From contig NC_092320.1 in NCBI RefSeq assembly GCF_036785885.1, positions 17,361,557-17,425,556 on the forward strand: a stretch of DNA of 64,000 bases, written 5' to 3'. The translations under genes and the position numbers were made by a program. This DNA comes from Coffea arabica. Its lineage: Eukaryota > Streptophyta > Magnoliopsida > Gentianales > Rubiaceae. Each line of letters starts with the position of its first letter. The stretch's first letter is position 1. This document shows, one piece after another, positions 47,717 through 59,000 of this stretch. The notes below the pieces were generated by a model. The model did no database searches. It was not told where the DNA came from and worked only from the letters and a program-made list of their open reading frames with translations.

Positions 47717-47757
47717 TGGGCCTGTTGTCTGTTGCGGCCTATTTGGAGGAATGGGCT
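47717..47757 (-). promoter_or_regulatory. Site II-type motifs upstream of the PPR gene
   Basis: TGGGCC (47,717-47,722) and TGGGCT (47,752-47,757) lie about 60 and 95 bp upstream of the minus-strand start codon. TGGGCY motifs are over-represented in promoters of plant genes for organellar proteins, including PPRs. Confidence 0.5.
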
Positions 47758-47936
47758 TTGGCCTTAAGTACTTGGACGCATCAGAACAGCCAAGTCCAAT
47801 TTGTTTTGCAGTTCAGCCTAAAGTCCGAAATGGAGTTCCTATCGGCAGCGAATGTGGGGTGTAGGCGAGTCAAGTTACTTCTGAATAACTTGCAACTTGC
47901 AAGCAAAGTTCAGGCATTAGTATCTAGTACTCGAGT

Positions 47937-48128
47937 GTTCAACGAGTCTAATCTTTTTTTTTTTTTTTTTTTTTCGGAAACGATAAATCTAATCTATCCT
48001 ATGTTAAGGGGAAGGGATGGGTCTAAGGAGGCCCAGAAATAAGTCGGAGGGGACTGAACCACCACTAGACCAAATGAGTGCACAGCACACCCGTCTAATC
48101 AGATAGATTAGGTTCAACGAGTCTAATC
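47937..48128 (-). mobile_element. SINE family X, copy 2, 17-bp target-site duplication
   Basis: The body is 47,954-48,111 on the minus strand, with a T-run at 47,954-47,973 as its poly(A) end. A perfect 17-bp direct repeat, GTTCAACGAGTCTAATC, lies at 47,937-47,953 and 48,112-48,128. It shares GATAAATCTAATCTATCCTA and downstream blocks (AGGGG, CAGAAATAA, GGACT) with the copy at 7596-7793. On the minus strand TGGTCTAGTGGT resembles a tRNA A box. It lies about 290 bp upstream of the PPR gene's start codon. Confidence 0.88.
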
Positions 48129-48773
48129 GGATAGTTGTATTATTTATATAATATATATATATAATTATAAAATAGCTATTATGGGTTCATGTTTTATCAA
48201 AAATCGAACTCAAACATCGTGCTGCTACTCATGTCCGACTCGACTTGATAGCACTGTACTGGCGAATTCGTTAAAGAGTGAATAAAGGATAACACGATAA
48301 ATAAAAGAAAGTAAGATACTATCTTACTACTAATCTTGTTATTAATATGAAAAAAAATATACATATTCAATGTTTATTATTTTTAAATTTTGGTGGTAAA
48401 ATAAGAATTTTGTTATATTAGTTAGTTATAATTAATTTATAAAACTATTAATTACTCGTGTTTTATTTCTTTTTATAAATCTTATTTCGTGATACTAAAT
48501 TGTAACTTATCGACAAATAAAAAAATTTTGTAATTACCATGCACTAGAATGTGCATAAATCACAAGTTTGAATAATTCTTTAATTAAGAAATATCGCTCA
48601 AAGATAGAAGATCAAAAAAATAGAGTTAAATGTCAAAGTTTGCATGCCACTACAACTTAACGTTGTGCAATTTATTTATTTATTTTTTTTTTGTTGTGAC
48701 TAAAGCAGTATTTTAATGGTGACGGAGGAAACTGAATAATTAATTGGTTAAAATGTTGAATTTGAATAAGTCG
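48129..48773. other. Intergenic, no gene seen
   Basis: AT-rich sequence with a (TA)n stretch near 48,150-48,165 and nothing recognisable. Confidence 0.5.
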
Positions 48774-48926
48774 TCAAATCCAAGCTAGAAAAGTTCGTTG
48801 CACCTCTTTTGCTTTGTTTGCCAAGGTCACTTTTGTCAGAGGATGACTTGGAGCCACGTCTTTTGAGTTTTGAGGATCTATAAACAAATAAACAGCGCCA
48901 ATAACGAATAACCACGAAACCCTCAT
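48774..48926 (-). CDS. Possible small secreted or membrane peptide, 50 aa
   Basis: Short reading frame from ATG at 48,926 to TGA at 48,774. The first ~17 residues (MRVSWLFVIGAVYLFI) resemble a signal peptide or single membrane segment. A polar tail of about 33 residues with several Lys, Ser and Pro follows and contains no cysteine. An overlapping 86-codon frame covers the same DNA but has no hydrophobic start. I do not recognise a family. It could be a small unannotated gene or chance; no promoter or transcript evidence is visible. Confidence 0.3.
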   Translation of the reverse strand: MRVSWLFVIGAVYLFIDPQNSKDVAPSHPLTKVTLANKAKEVQRTFLAWI

Positions 48927-49154
48927 CTTTGTTCATTTTCGCCGTCCTCAAGGATGGATGGAGAATAAAAATTATAGAAATGATGTATTTTATGCTATCC
49001 ATAAACAAAGATAATCTATCCTAAATTCACTTGTCCTCTTGCCACATCATTCCAATTTGTTAGAAGAGCCAAAAATCAACTAGCAATTAGTCAATTGTAT
49101 GAACTACTATATAAATTTGCAATTCAGCGGTGGTGGGCTGAAGTTGTACGCATC

Positions 49155-49300
49155 AATCGCACGAGGTTGGTCCAATGGTTAGGAGATGTTTTTTTATTGT
49201 TCTTTCTGATATTGAGTTCATGATTCGAATTCTATATCTAGTATTGTCGGGAGTGAAAATTGTGTGGGAAAGAACGGAAGGGTTACAAAAAAAAAAAACA
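49155..49300 (+). mobile_element. SINE-like element, plus strand
   Basis: A-box-like TTGGTCCAATGGTTAGGA (about 49,165) and B-box-like GATTCGAATTC (about 49,221) are in the right order and spacing, and an A-run ends at about 49,299. No convincing target duplication was found, so the boundaries are approximate. Confidence 0.65.
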
Positions 49301-52300
49301 GATAAAAAAAGGATCTTTCTTCACTTCATTTTTTATTTGCAACCAACCATTTCCTTGACGAAGGACTTGACTCTTCTTCGGTGGATTCTCTATCTATTTC
49401 TCGCAGTACATGTTTAGATGCACGACACGTGTCTTTATTTGTTAACAGATATTAGGATTAATCAAATTTAAAATGATCATGTCTCTTTCTAGTAAATGAA
49501 TACACATGTCATATACTTAGATATACAATGCGAGAAATGAAGAGAGAATCCACTGAAAAGAACCCAAATCACCTTAATTAATGAAATGCACATGCAATTT
49601 TTTTTGCAATCAAATCTAGAGACTATCAATTGTCAAAATCATCTATCCAAACCAAGGGTGCAAGCTTTAGAAACAGATTTTTTTTTTTTGGTCATACATA
49701 ACAAATATATCATTGCAACAAATATAATTCAGAAACAAGTGATGTATCTCTCATGATTTGTATGATCATTACTATCTTAAAATTGAACTTAAATTTTTAC
49801 AGTTGAGAAATCCAATTTCATTGCAAAATGTAACACAAAATTTTTTTTTTTGGGGGGCCGGGGGGGGGGGGAGGGGATTGGGGGACTAAAAGTCTAAAAC
49901 AGTTTTCCAAACTATGTTGCTGCCACGAGGGGAGGATATGCATGTAAAGTTATGGTGGCTGCCACGAGTTCCACAAGTGGTTTAGAATAGTCTTATTTTT
50001 TAATTATTTTTCAGGCTTAAAAGCGAAGGGATAAGGGCCAGGGGTCGGCTGCGTGGGCAATAATGAGATGGAGACAAGCTCAGCCGCTGCACCGTGGCGC
50101 CTCGACATCAAGGTGGGGATAACAGATCAAACGGTACTCTTTGATGTTGGACTGTGTGTTTAAGGAAAATATCAGAGGCAGTGTGGGCCCGCCAGCCATT
50201 TTAGGTGCTTTTACGCTGCTAACCCTTGATTTCCACTTCTATTATTGGTTAGTATTTAAATAGTGAATGTGTTTTTGACATGTGTTTATTAATACGAAAA
50301 ACTAAGGAAACTTATTACTGAAAGGTAGAAATGAATTATCAAAAAAATATGAAATAAGTAGTAATGCTCCCTCCGTCCAATCTGTTTGTTATATTTCGGG
50401 AATCTAACTTTTTAAAAATAATATTTTAATTATGAAGTTTATACTTTTCTTTTCAATTTTACTCTCCAAATTTCAAATTTTAAATTTAAATATAAGATAT
50501 CTTTGAATAAAAGAAGGCACACTTTTGGAAACAAAGGTTAAAAACGGCTTTAAGTTTTATAATATGACAAATATTTTGAAATATTTCAAAATAAAAAGTA
50601 TACAGATAATATAAATTATTTCAAATTGATATGTCTAAATAATAATTATGTGATAAAAAATTATTTACTTTATCACAAAAATATTTTTGAGAATATTTAT
50701 TTTATTATTTTAAAATTATTTTTTATTTCATATATATCACATCATAAAAATATTATAATAATTATTTTAACTAATCTTTCAAATATGATAGGTTAATTTT
50801 TTTTTTTTTATGAATGGTCAACAGCGTAACATACACGAGTCATATGAATTAAGGGTAAAACATTGGACCACAGATTTATGAATTTCGTCGACATTGACTA
50901 GTAGGTGGCATAAGCCAAGCAGCCAAGGGGGGTTCTAGAAGGATTTAGTCAGTGGTCAGGGGCGACATTCCCCAGCTAACTCCAGATTGTGACGGCTAAA
51001 GGTGTTGCCCCCATATTTTGCCAATTTTATAGATTTGGCACCATATATTTTTGCTTTTCCTGATGTCAAGCGTGGGATATTCCTTCTCTACAGCAGCATA
51101 TACTAAGTAACTAATTGATTTACAATAAAAAATTAATAATAACTGACCCCTTAGGCCTACGAATTGCACAGGTGTAAATAGTTAGTCTATCAAAAGATTT
51201 GACAATTTTGATTTTAGAAAAAAAATAAAATAAAGACAACTTGGTAAGACACAACACTTGGAGCAAAGGATTATGGCCTCATTATTAATTACTGCAATAT
51301 CTGTTCGTTTCATTGTTCTTAGTCTTCGAAGGCTTGACAGGATTTTAGTACTTTTAATTGACTCATTTGCTTTACATGAATTAAAAAAAATTTAAAATTC
51401 CATGTTGGGCATTACTAACTTGAAGCTGGAAATATTCAAGAAAATGAAAAATTAGATAGATATTAATAATGTTCTCAACTTGCTACATTTTTAAAAAAAA
51501 TTATTAAAGTTTAACTATATTGACTAAAAGATAAACAAATTGAACATCCCATTATTTCGTCGGAACTTAAATTCCTAATCTGAAACACTTCAATTTTCTA
51601 TTTTAGCATTGTACGTTTCAAAATCTCTGGCACCTCTAACACAGTACCAAATACTCACATGTAACTAGTCTTTAGAGTATTAAATATTACCAAAGAAATG
51701 AATGTACAATACAAATGCTTTAACCTAATTTTTTGAACTTTTATGCCGTGTTATGTAGTACTTTCTACAATTATAAACTGCGATTAATGACTTGAATGAG
51801 TTCAATATGCGTAAATCGATTTGGGTGAATGTTTGTACACACTTCTAATGTATGGAATTTTATTGTTTATTGGCTGCATCTTAGCATCTTATTGTAATTC
51901 AATGATGTACAATTCATGATTACCTTAAACAATTTAGCAATGTCCATCGTATCTTAAAATTGTAGAGAAGAAAGAGAAGAATGGAGCAGGAATTCCATGC
52001 ACTCCTTTCAACTAATTGAAACAGGTTAATATTTATGAAATTTCTATCTATGATTATAATTCAATACACTCTTATCATATTATTACCTCTAAAATCATTT
52101 AAAGGTTGATATCTTTTTTTTTTTTTCACAAATCCAATGATGAATTGATATTCATTGGTATAGATACCTGCTCAAAAGGTATGGTAAAACTCCCCTATAG
52201 TGCCTTTACAAATCCAACGATAATTGATTATAGGATTTTTTTAATGAGTGCTCATCGAGCACTTACTAACACACCTAAAATTTACCTAACTTACTATATA

Positions 52301-52932
52301 TATACACATATTATAATTATTACTTTCTCTTGTATTTATATACTTTTCCTATTTAATTGTATCCACCCTCATTTGTACTTATTTATTTTTTTAATTAAAT
52401 TTTATATTTTAAAAAATATGACACGTGAAACATATTTTAACGAGTAGCCAAACAAACAGACCCCCATATTAATTGTGCCAAAAGAGCAACTACATATAAA
52501 GTCAGGGAGCCGGAGCAAATTGAAGAGAATACAAGTAAGAGAATACCCGGTAAAAGGAATGAGAAAAATATTTCAAAGAGAACAAATAAGAATAGACAAA
52601 CGTTTCAATTGAAGTTTCTTTTAACGAAGACCCCCGTCAAGTGTCATTACTCATCAGAATCAACTTTCCTACATATGTTTTCACTCCTCCCCCTTTCAGC
52701 TCTTTCGTGCCACCTGCTCGATCCATCTCTTTGTCTGAACCCCCTTTTTCCTTTATCAGTCTATTGATAATTATTCCCTTTAAACCTTGAAAAAAAAGTA
52801 AGAAAATGGTGCGCAGTAGTTAAGAGAAAAAGTAGTTATCCTCATACTCATGCTGGTAATGTTTTCTTGTACGTCTTTAAGTTTAAGGTGATTTCTGATA
52901 GTGAAAGGGACCATAATTCTGGTCTATCAAGA
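49301..52932. other. Intergenic upstream of ABCA1, no gene seen
   Basis: Repeat-rich, AT-rich DNA. A G-run (49,853-49,876) could form a G-quadruplex. CTCCCTCCGTCCAATCTGTT near 50,367 looks like one Stowaway end, with no partner end found. A frame at 52,106-52,447 overlaps low-complexity DNA and is not considered a gene. Confidence 0.45.
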
Positions 52933-53007
52933 ATGGGAGTAAAAGGGTTTATGGAGAATCATCTAAATATTAGCAAGAAGGAGAGAAATAAAGTGAAAGA
53001 AGAAGAG

Positions 53008-56000
53008 ATGAAGAGGAGCTCAAGAAAACAATTGAAGGCTATGCTTCGCAAGAATTGGCTTTTGAAAATTCGACACCCTTTTGTTACTCTTACAGAGGTC
53101 AGCACTTAGATCTTAAGCAACAATTGCACACACTACACACACTAATACTGTGATAAAAGAGTGGCCTTTTGTTGAAGAATTCATGATCATTGTTTCTATG
53201 TAATGGAATGGGTTCAAGGCTACGAGGTTCAGTTAGAAAGATGATTTTCTTCAATGAATCAATGCCTTTTTCTTATAGATTTGAATGCTAGGTTGGATTG
53301 TGAAAATTGCCTTTTTTCAACTCTTCTGGAGTTGAGTCTTGAATGTTGAAGAAATACATACTTTGACACTGTGATGAACCAGTACTCTTTACCGAATAAG
53401 TTGTAATTATAGATGTAGTTAATCAATTGGCCTGACCTTTTATAAGTTAATTTGAATTGCTTGCTTGGACTATAACACGTGTTTCTCCCCCCTTCCGAGT
53501 TTAAATTCTAATCTGGTCACCTTAAATTCGAAGCCATACGCACTTATGCAGACACTACTATTATGATAAATGTATGTTCTCTTTATTGAATTATTCGTGG
53601 TCATTATATTTCGTTATTGGAATAAGTTGGAGTTTTGACGATTTTCTTGGATGAACAATGACCATTTACATTGAAACTTGGAGAGCTTAGTTGGACAATG
53701 GAATTCGTTTTTTTTGCTTTTTGTTACTCTCGTTAAGGCCAGTCTTAAATATTAAGTAACATACACTTGCGCACGGCCTAATGCTATGATTAGGAGTTCT
53801 CCTTTATTTAAACATTGCCCACCAATAGATTTACTCTATAGATTATGTTCATGACTTTGAGTGTCAGTTATGTTTGCAAGATTTTCTTGAATGAACAACG
53901 GCCATTGTCATATAAATTGGGAATCTTATAGTTGCTTTATGGCATTTCCTTACTCTTATGGGCGTCAGTCCCCAGTGTTGACCTACACTCTTGAAACACA
54001 TCCGCACTGTGATCAAGCAATCTCATTTACTGAAATAATTCATGATCATTGTTTCTAACCAATGAGATATGTGCAGGATTCTGCGTGTTAGTTAATTTGC
54101 AAGATTTTTTTTCCTTTTTGGTGAGAAATGATGATTTTTCATATAAATCTGAGTATACATAGAATTGTTTTTCTTTCCTTTCTCTGTCTTAAATAGTCTT
54201 AATCTTGGCAGTGAGTGATTTTCAAGATCTTGGTGGAGTTTATGATGGTTTTCCTTGGAGGTCTTTGATATTGGTTCTTTGTTGCTGATTTTGTTGCCCT
54301 TTTCTTCAAGAGTTTGATTCAGAGTTAATATGTTGTTCTTCTTTGGTGGTAAAAAAAAGGAATATAACTTGGTTTATTGAGAGTTCCGTTTAATGGGTGA
54401 TTATACTCTCTTTGTCTATTTGAATGAGGGTGTCTTTTGCTTAACCATAGAAGAAGTTGATAGTTTAATTCTAATAAAAAAGGTAACATTCATTTGTAAA
54501 TGAACAGGACATGTTCTTATATCGGTGTTGTTTATGCTTTTATCATAGAATGGTCTGTTGATTTGTCTTCACAAGTTTGAAATCTTGAAACTCTGTTTTT
54601 CTGGTCGGTTGGAAGTTAATCTTGAAAACAATTTACTCTCAACTTTAGATTTTGGGCTTACTAGCATTACATGTTATCAAATCAACTGAAGCTTACCACT
54701 TGTAATTTACTCTCTTGATCTACAGATTTTGCTCCCCACTGTTGTAATGCTATTGCTAATAGCTGTGAGGTCGCAAACTGATTTGCGAATCCATCCGGCC
54801 CAAGCGTATGTTTTTTATGCACCTACTTATGTTTCATTGTGATATGGCATGTAAGCAAGCAGGAACCTGATGTGGCTATTCCTGATTTCTCATTTCTCTA
54901 AAGTAGACCACCTGCAGAACCACACAATCATAAGCTTTATTTCACCGTCAACCATCCTATCTGGCATCTATTAATCTATTAACAGATGAAGTGTGTCAAA
55001 ACTTATCAAACCCCTTCGCTCTTTAACTCTTTTTGCTAATATATAAATTTTTTTGAGCCTAATATATGAATATTTGTTTCCCCTATTCATGGTGGAAACT
55101 GGAAACCAGTAATTGTCTACCTGATTGTTGTTCACAAAGTCCTTTAAGATCCCAATTACTTAGTCCACTCTGACTGGACATGCATATAGTTTGATTGAGT
55201 ATTGATGATTAACAGGAATTGCATTTTGGTTTTTCCTGTATAATTCTCTGATCTCTCAATCCCTGCAAGTAGAATGCAACAATCATATACATGCCAATCT
55301 TGTGATGAGTAGCAGTCAAAATTGATATGCATTACCTAACTTGACATGGAAAGAATCTTGTCTTGACTAGCGACAAAGAGGACTTTCTATAGTGATTTTA
55401 TTCAACAGAACAGTCAAGTTTTAAAATGTGAGTCTTTTCTCTGTGTACATTCGGAGTTTGTGCTACAACGTGGTATTAATCATTAGGCATAGTAGAGTCC
55501 TGAACTCTCTTGTTGTTTACTTCTTTGTAATTGTTGAAGTTTCTGCTGCTTGTGTTCTCTGGGGATGTAAGAGAACATGTAAATTTTTTCTTTTTGGATA
55601 TGGGTTGGAGAAGAAAAATGTTATTTCTAATGCTAATCGGTGGTTGTTAGAAAATTTAATTTCATTGTTTAGCCTTTGATAATTGCAGAAATGGTTTTTT
55701 TAAATCTTATCCTGTTTTTCAATGTTAAATTTCTGTCAGTAAATGGCGACTTACTTGGCAGATGAACATAAAAGAGATTTGGAAATAGAAAAAAAAAAGA
55801 GGCTGAATAAAAAGTAACATTTGAAGGATGTAAAAGATCTTTGTTCTTATTTTGTCCGTAGTTACGAGAAAATACTCCATTTATGCTTACATGGGGATTT
55901 ACTCATTATTTGATTAGTTTAATGTAAGGGTAACCATTTGTAGGTATATTCGAAAAGACATGTTTGTACAAGTGGGAAAAAGTGATATATCTCAGCCTTT

Positions 56001-59000
56001 TGTCGACATTCTCCAGTTTTTGTCAGCCAAAGGGGAGCATTTGGCTTTTGCACCTGATACAAATGAGACAAAGATGATGATCAATATATTATCTTTAAAA
56101 TTTCCTCTGCTGAAGGTATGTTGTCAAAATTGTTAAATCTTTTCTTTAGAATAAATTGATAGATTTTTCATGACGTTTTTTTCTTTGTGAGAAATTGGGA
56201 AACTGGCTTGATTCTAGTAGTACAGTCTTTAAGAAAGTTGTTAATTTGTTCTTTTTTGAATGCTGATGGTGGTTACTATTATTAGATTTGGTCAGCTTAC
56301 AATTTCTTTATTTTTTTAATGTCTTCTTGCATAATTTGTACTTTGGCATGTGAATGTTAATATATGTCTTTGAGCCCTGAAGTCAGCACCGATGTTTGTT
56401 GTTCACTTGGAGATTTTCTAGCTAGAACACCTTTGCACTTTCTGATTTTCCTTGATGTCCTTAGACTGACTACTTCCTAAAAAATTCCTTTAGTTTTTCA
56501 TTTTTAGAGATATGTATAAGTTGTATTGGAATTGTTTCCTTCACTCAGTAAAGGTGCTCAATTGCCATGTGGCTAAGTTGTCACGTGTTATTTATGTTGT
56601 AAAATTCGTCTTGGCTCTCATTATTTTGTCTTCAGCTTGAATAGGTTAAGATCGATAATGTTCTACCTTATCATAATATTTGTATATTAGTAGTTAGCAT
56701 TTTCATTGTATACCTCTTGTTGGATGCTTAACTTTCTCACCATGGGGAGCTCATATTGTTATCTAGAACTCTAGTCTTTATGCTGTAATTTGTAATTTCT
56801 TGACCAGTAGCATATTAGAATCTCTAGTTACATCTCTTAGTGGCTTTCTTCTGATTAGCCTGTTAAACCAAATAATATATTTTTTTTCTCTTGTATAATT
56901 TCTACATTTCCTCAGACAATTGAGAATCATCTTTCTTGACATTTATGTTCTTACTGTTTAATTCGTGATTGTAAATTTCACCCTTGCATAGATGGTTGCA
57001 AGAGTTTACACGGATGAAGAAGAGCTTGACACCTACATTCGTTCAAAACATTATGGTGCTTATGATAAAGAAAAGTAAGTTTATTATCCAGTTATTGTAT
57101 TCTGTTATGGAATGTGAAGTGGCTATCACTTAAAGAAATGTTTCACTACCCTAGGTAGTGAAAAGAACAAGTAGCATTACAAACCTTGAGAAAAGAAGAG
57201 TTTGTTTTTACTTTAGTTGTTCAGCTTTATTTTTGAGGTGGTATGCATTGGGAAAAACCTTCATTCTTACTTTCATATACACTTATTGAGTCCGTCATAT
57301 GCAAGTTTTAAGGTGTAGATGATCATAGTTTATCGTTGCAGAGGTCCAATATCTCTCTCTCTCTCTCTCTCTCGCAGAAATATATCTCCTTATCAGTTTT
57401 CTACTTGCATTGTTTCTTCTAGTATTGCAGTACTTTTGAAGTTACTTGTCAGAAAATAATTTTGTACTGCATTTGGGGAGTAGTAAACTTGAGTTTCTTC
57501 ATGTACTCTGTTGAGTTGGTCTTTTTTATCGATAATTGGATGATTGGTTTGACATATAAATTGTTTTTTGTTTGAAGTTAGTCAATATTTCAATCATTGG
57601 TGTTTTGACACGTAAAAGTTATGAATATTGTTGTTTTTCCATATATTTGATATTTGCGTTGGAGTCCAACATTGTAGGATTTATCTTATTAGTTGGTAGG
57701 AATTAGCTGTAATTAGTCTAAGAATACAGCTATGTAATTAGTCTAAGATAGCTGCTGTAATTAGTCTAAGAATACAGCTGTATATAGTCTGTAATTACGG
57801 ACTATATACAGCTGTACATGGCTGATCATTTAACCTAGTTACTTGTATAAATAGATCAATGAAATATATAAAAGATATACGTTTTAGCATATTTAATAAC
57901 TTGGTATCAGAGCCTTGGGGTTTTTCCTTGCTCTCCTCTTCTCTGAAAATTCCGGCCATTCTTTCAATAGCCCACACTGCTGAAATTTCTTCTCTAAAAC
58001 ACTAGTCATCACAATATGTCAACCAAACCTGATGTTGAATCTCCTAACAGCAAGAATCTCTCCACTCTAACCATACAAGATGCTTCTTCTTCCATCCACA
58101 TTAAATTGGATGGCACTAATTATCGAGTTTGGTCCATGATTTTGGAGATGCATATTGCTAGAAGAAAAAAAATGGGCTATATTAATGGAAAAAAAGCTGC
58201 ACCAGCAGTAGATGATTCAAGTTATGATGAATGGGAAGCTGAAGATTCTCTTGTCAAATCTTGGCTCATTAATTCAATGAGTGATAATCTGATATCTCAC
58301 TTTTGTACAATGCGGCACAGCAAAGGAAGTTTGGGATGCTGTAAAAAGAAGTTACCTTGATGTATCGGATTCCTCTGAAGTTTATGAACTAATGAAGAAG
58401 ACTTTTCATTTACAACAAGATGGTCGGCCTCTAGCAGGATATTACAACGAATTAAACTCAACCTTTATGGAGCTCGATTATCGACGGCCCAATGACATTG
58501 ACATGACATGTGCTGCTGACATTGAAAAATATAGAAATTGTATTGCCGAAGTTGGGGCATAGAAATCACTATATCGGACAAAGCATGTTGAAATTGATCG
58601 GACTTTGATGTAGTTCCTATCTTTGATGTAGTACAGCTGTATATAGTGATTTCTATGCTCCAACTTCGGCAATACGATTTCTATATTTTTCAATGTCAGC
58701 AGCACATGTCATGTCAATGTCATTGGGCCGTCGATAATCGAGCTCCATAAAGGTTGAGTTTAATTCGTTGTAATATTCTGCTAGAGGCCGACCATCTTGT
58801 TGTAAATGAAAAGTCTTCTTCATTAGTTCATAAACTTCAGAGGAATCCGATACATCAAGGTAACTTCTTTTTACAGCATCCCAAACTTCCTTTGCTGTGC
58901 CGCATTGTACAAAGTGAGATATCAGATTATCACTCATTGAATTAATGAGCCAAGATTTGACAAGAGAATCTTCAGCTTCCCATTCATCATAACTTGAATC

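Noticed and set aside
50366..50640. Second complete Stowaway MITE
   Set aside because: Only one CTCCCTCCGTCC-type end is visible. No inverted partner or second TA-flanked end was found downstream.
57353..57380. Additional ABCA1 exon after the (CT)nCGCAG acceptor
   Set aside because: The sequence after this acceptor has early stops and does not extend the conserved protein. The exon at 59,731 continues the frame exactly.
58016..58360. A separate gag-like gene
   Set aside because: It is the frameshifted gag fragment of the left arm of the inverted repeat, with no downstream pol, inside an ABCA1 intron.
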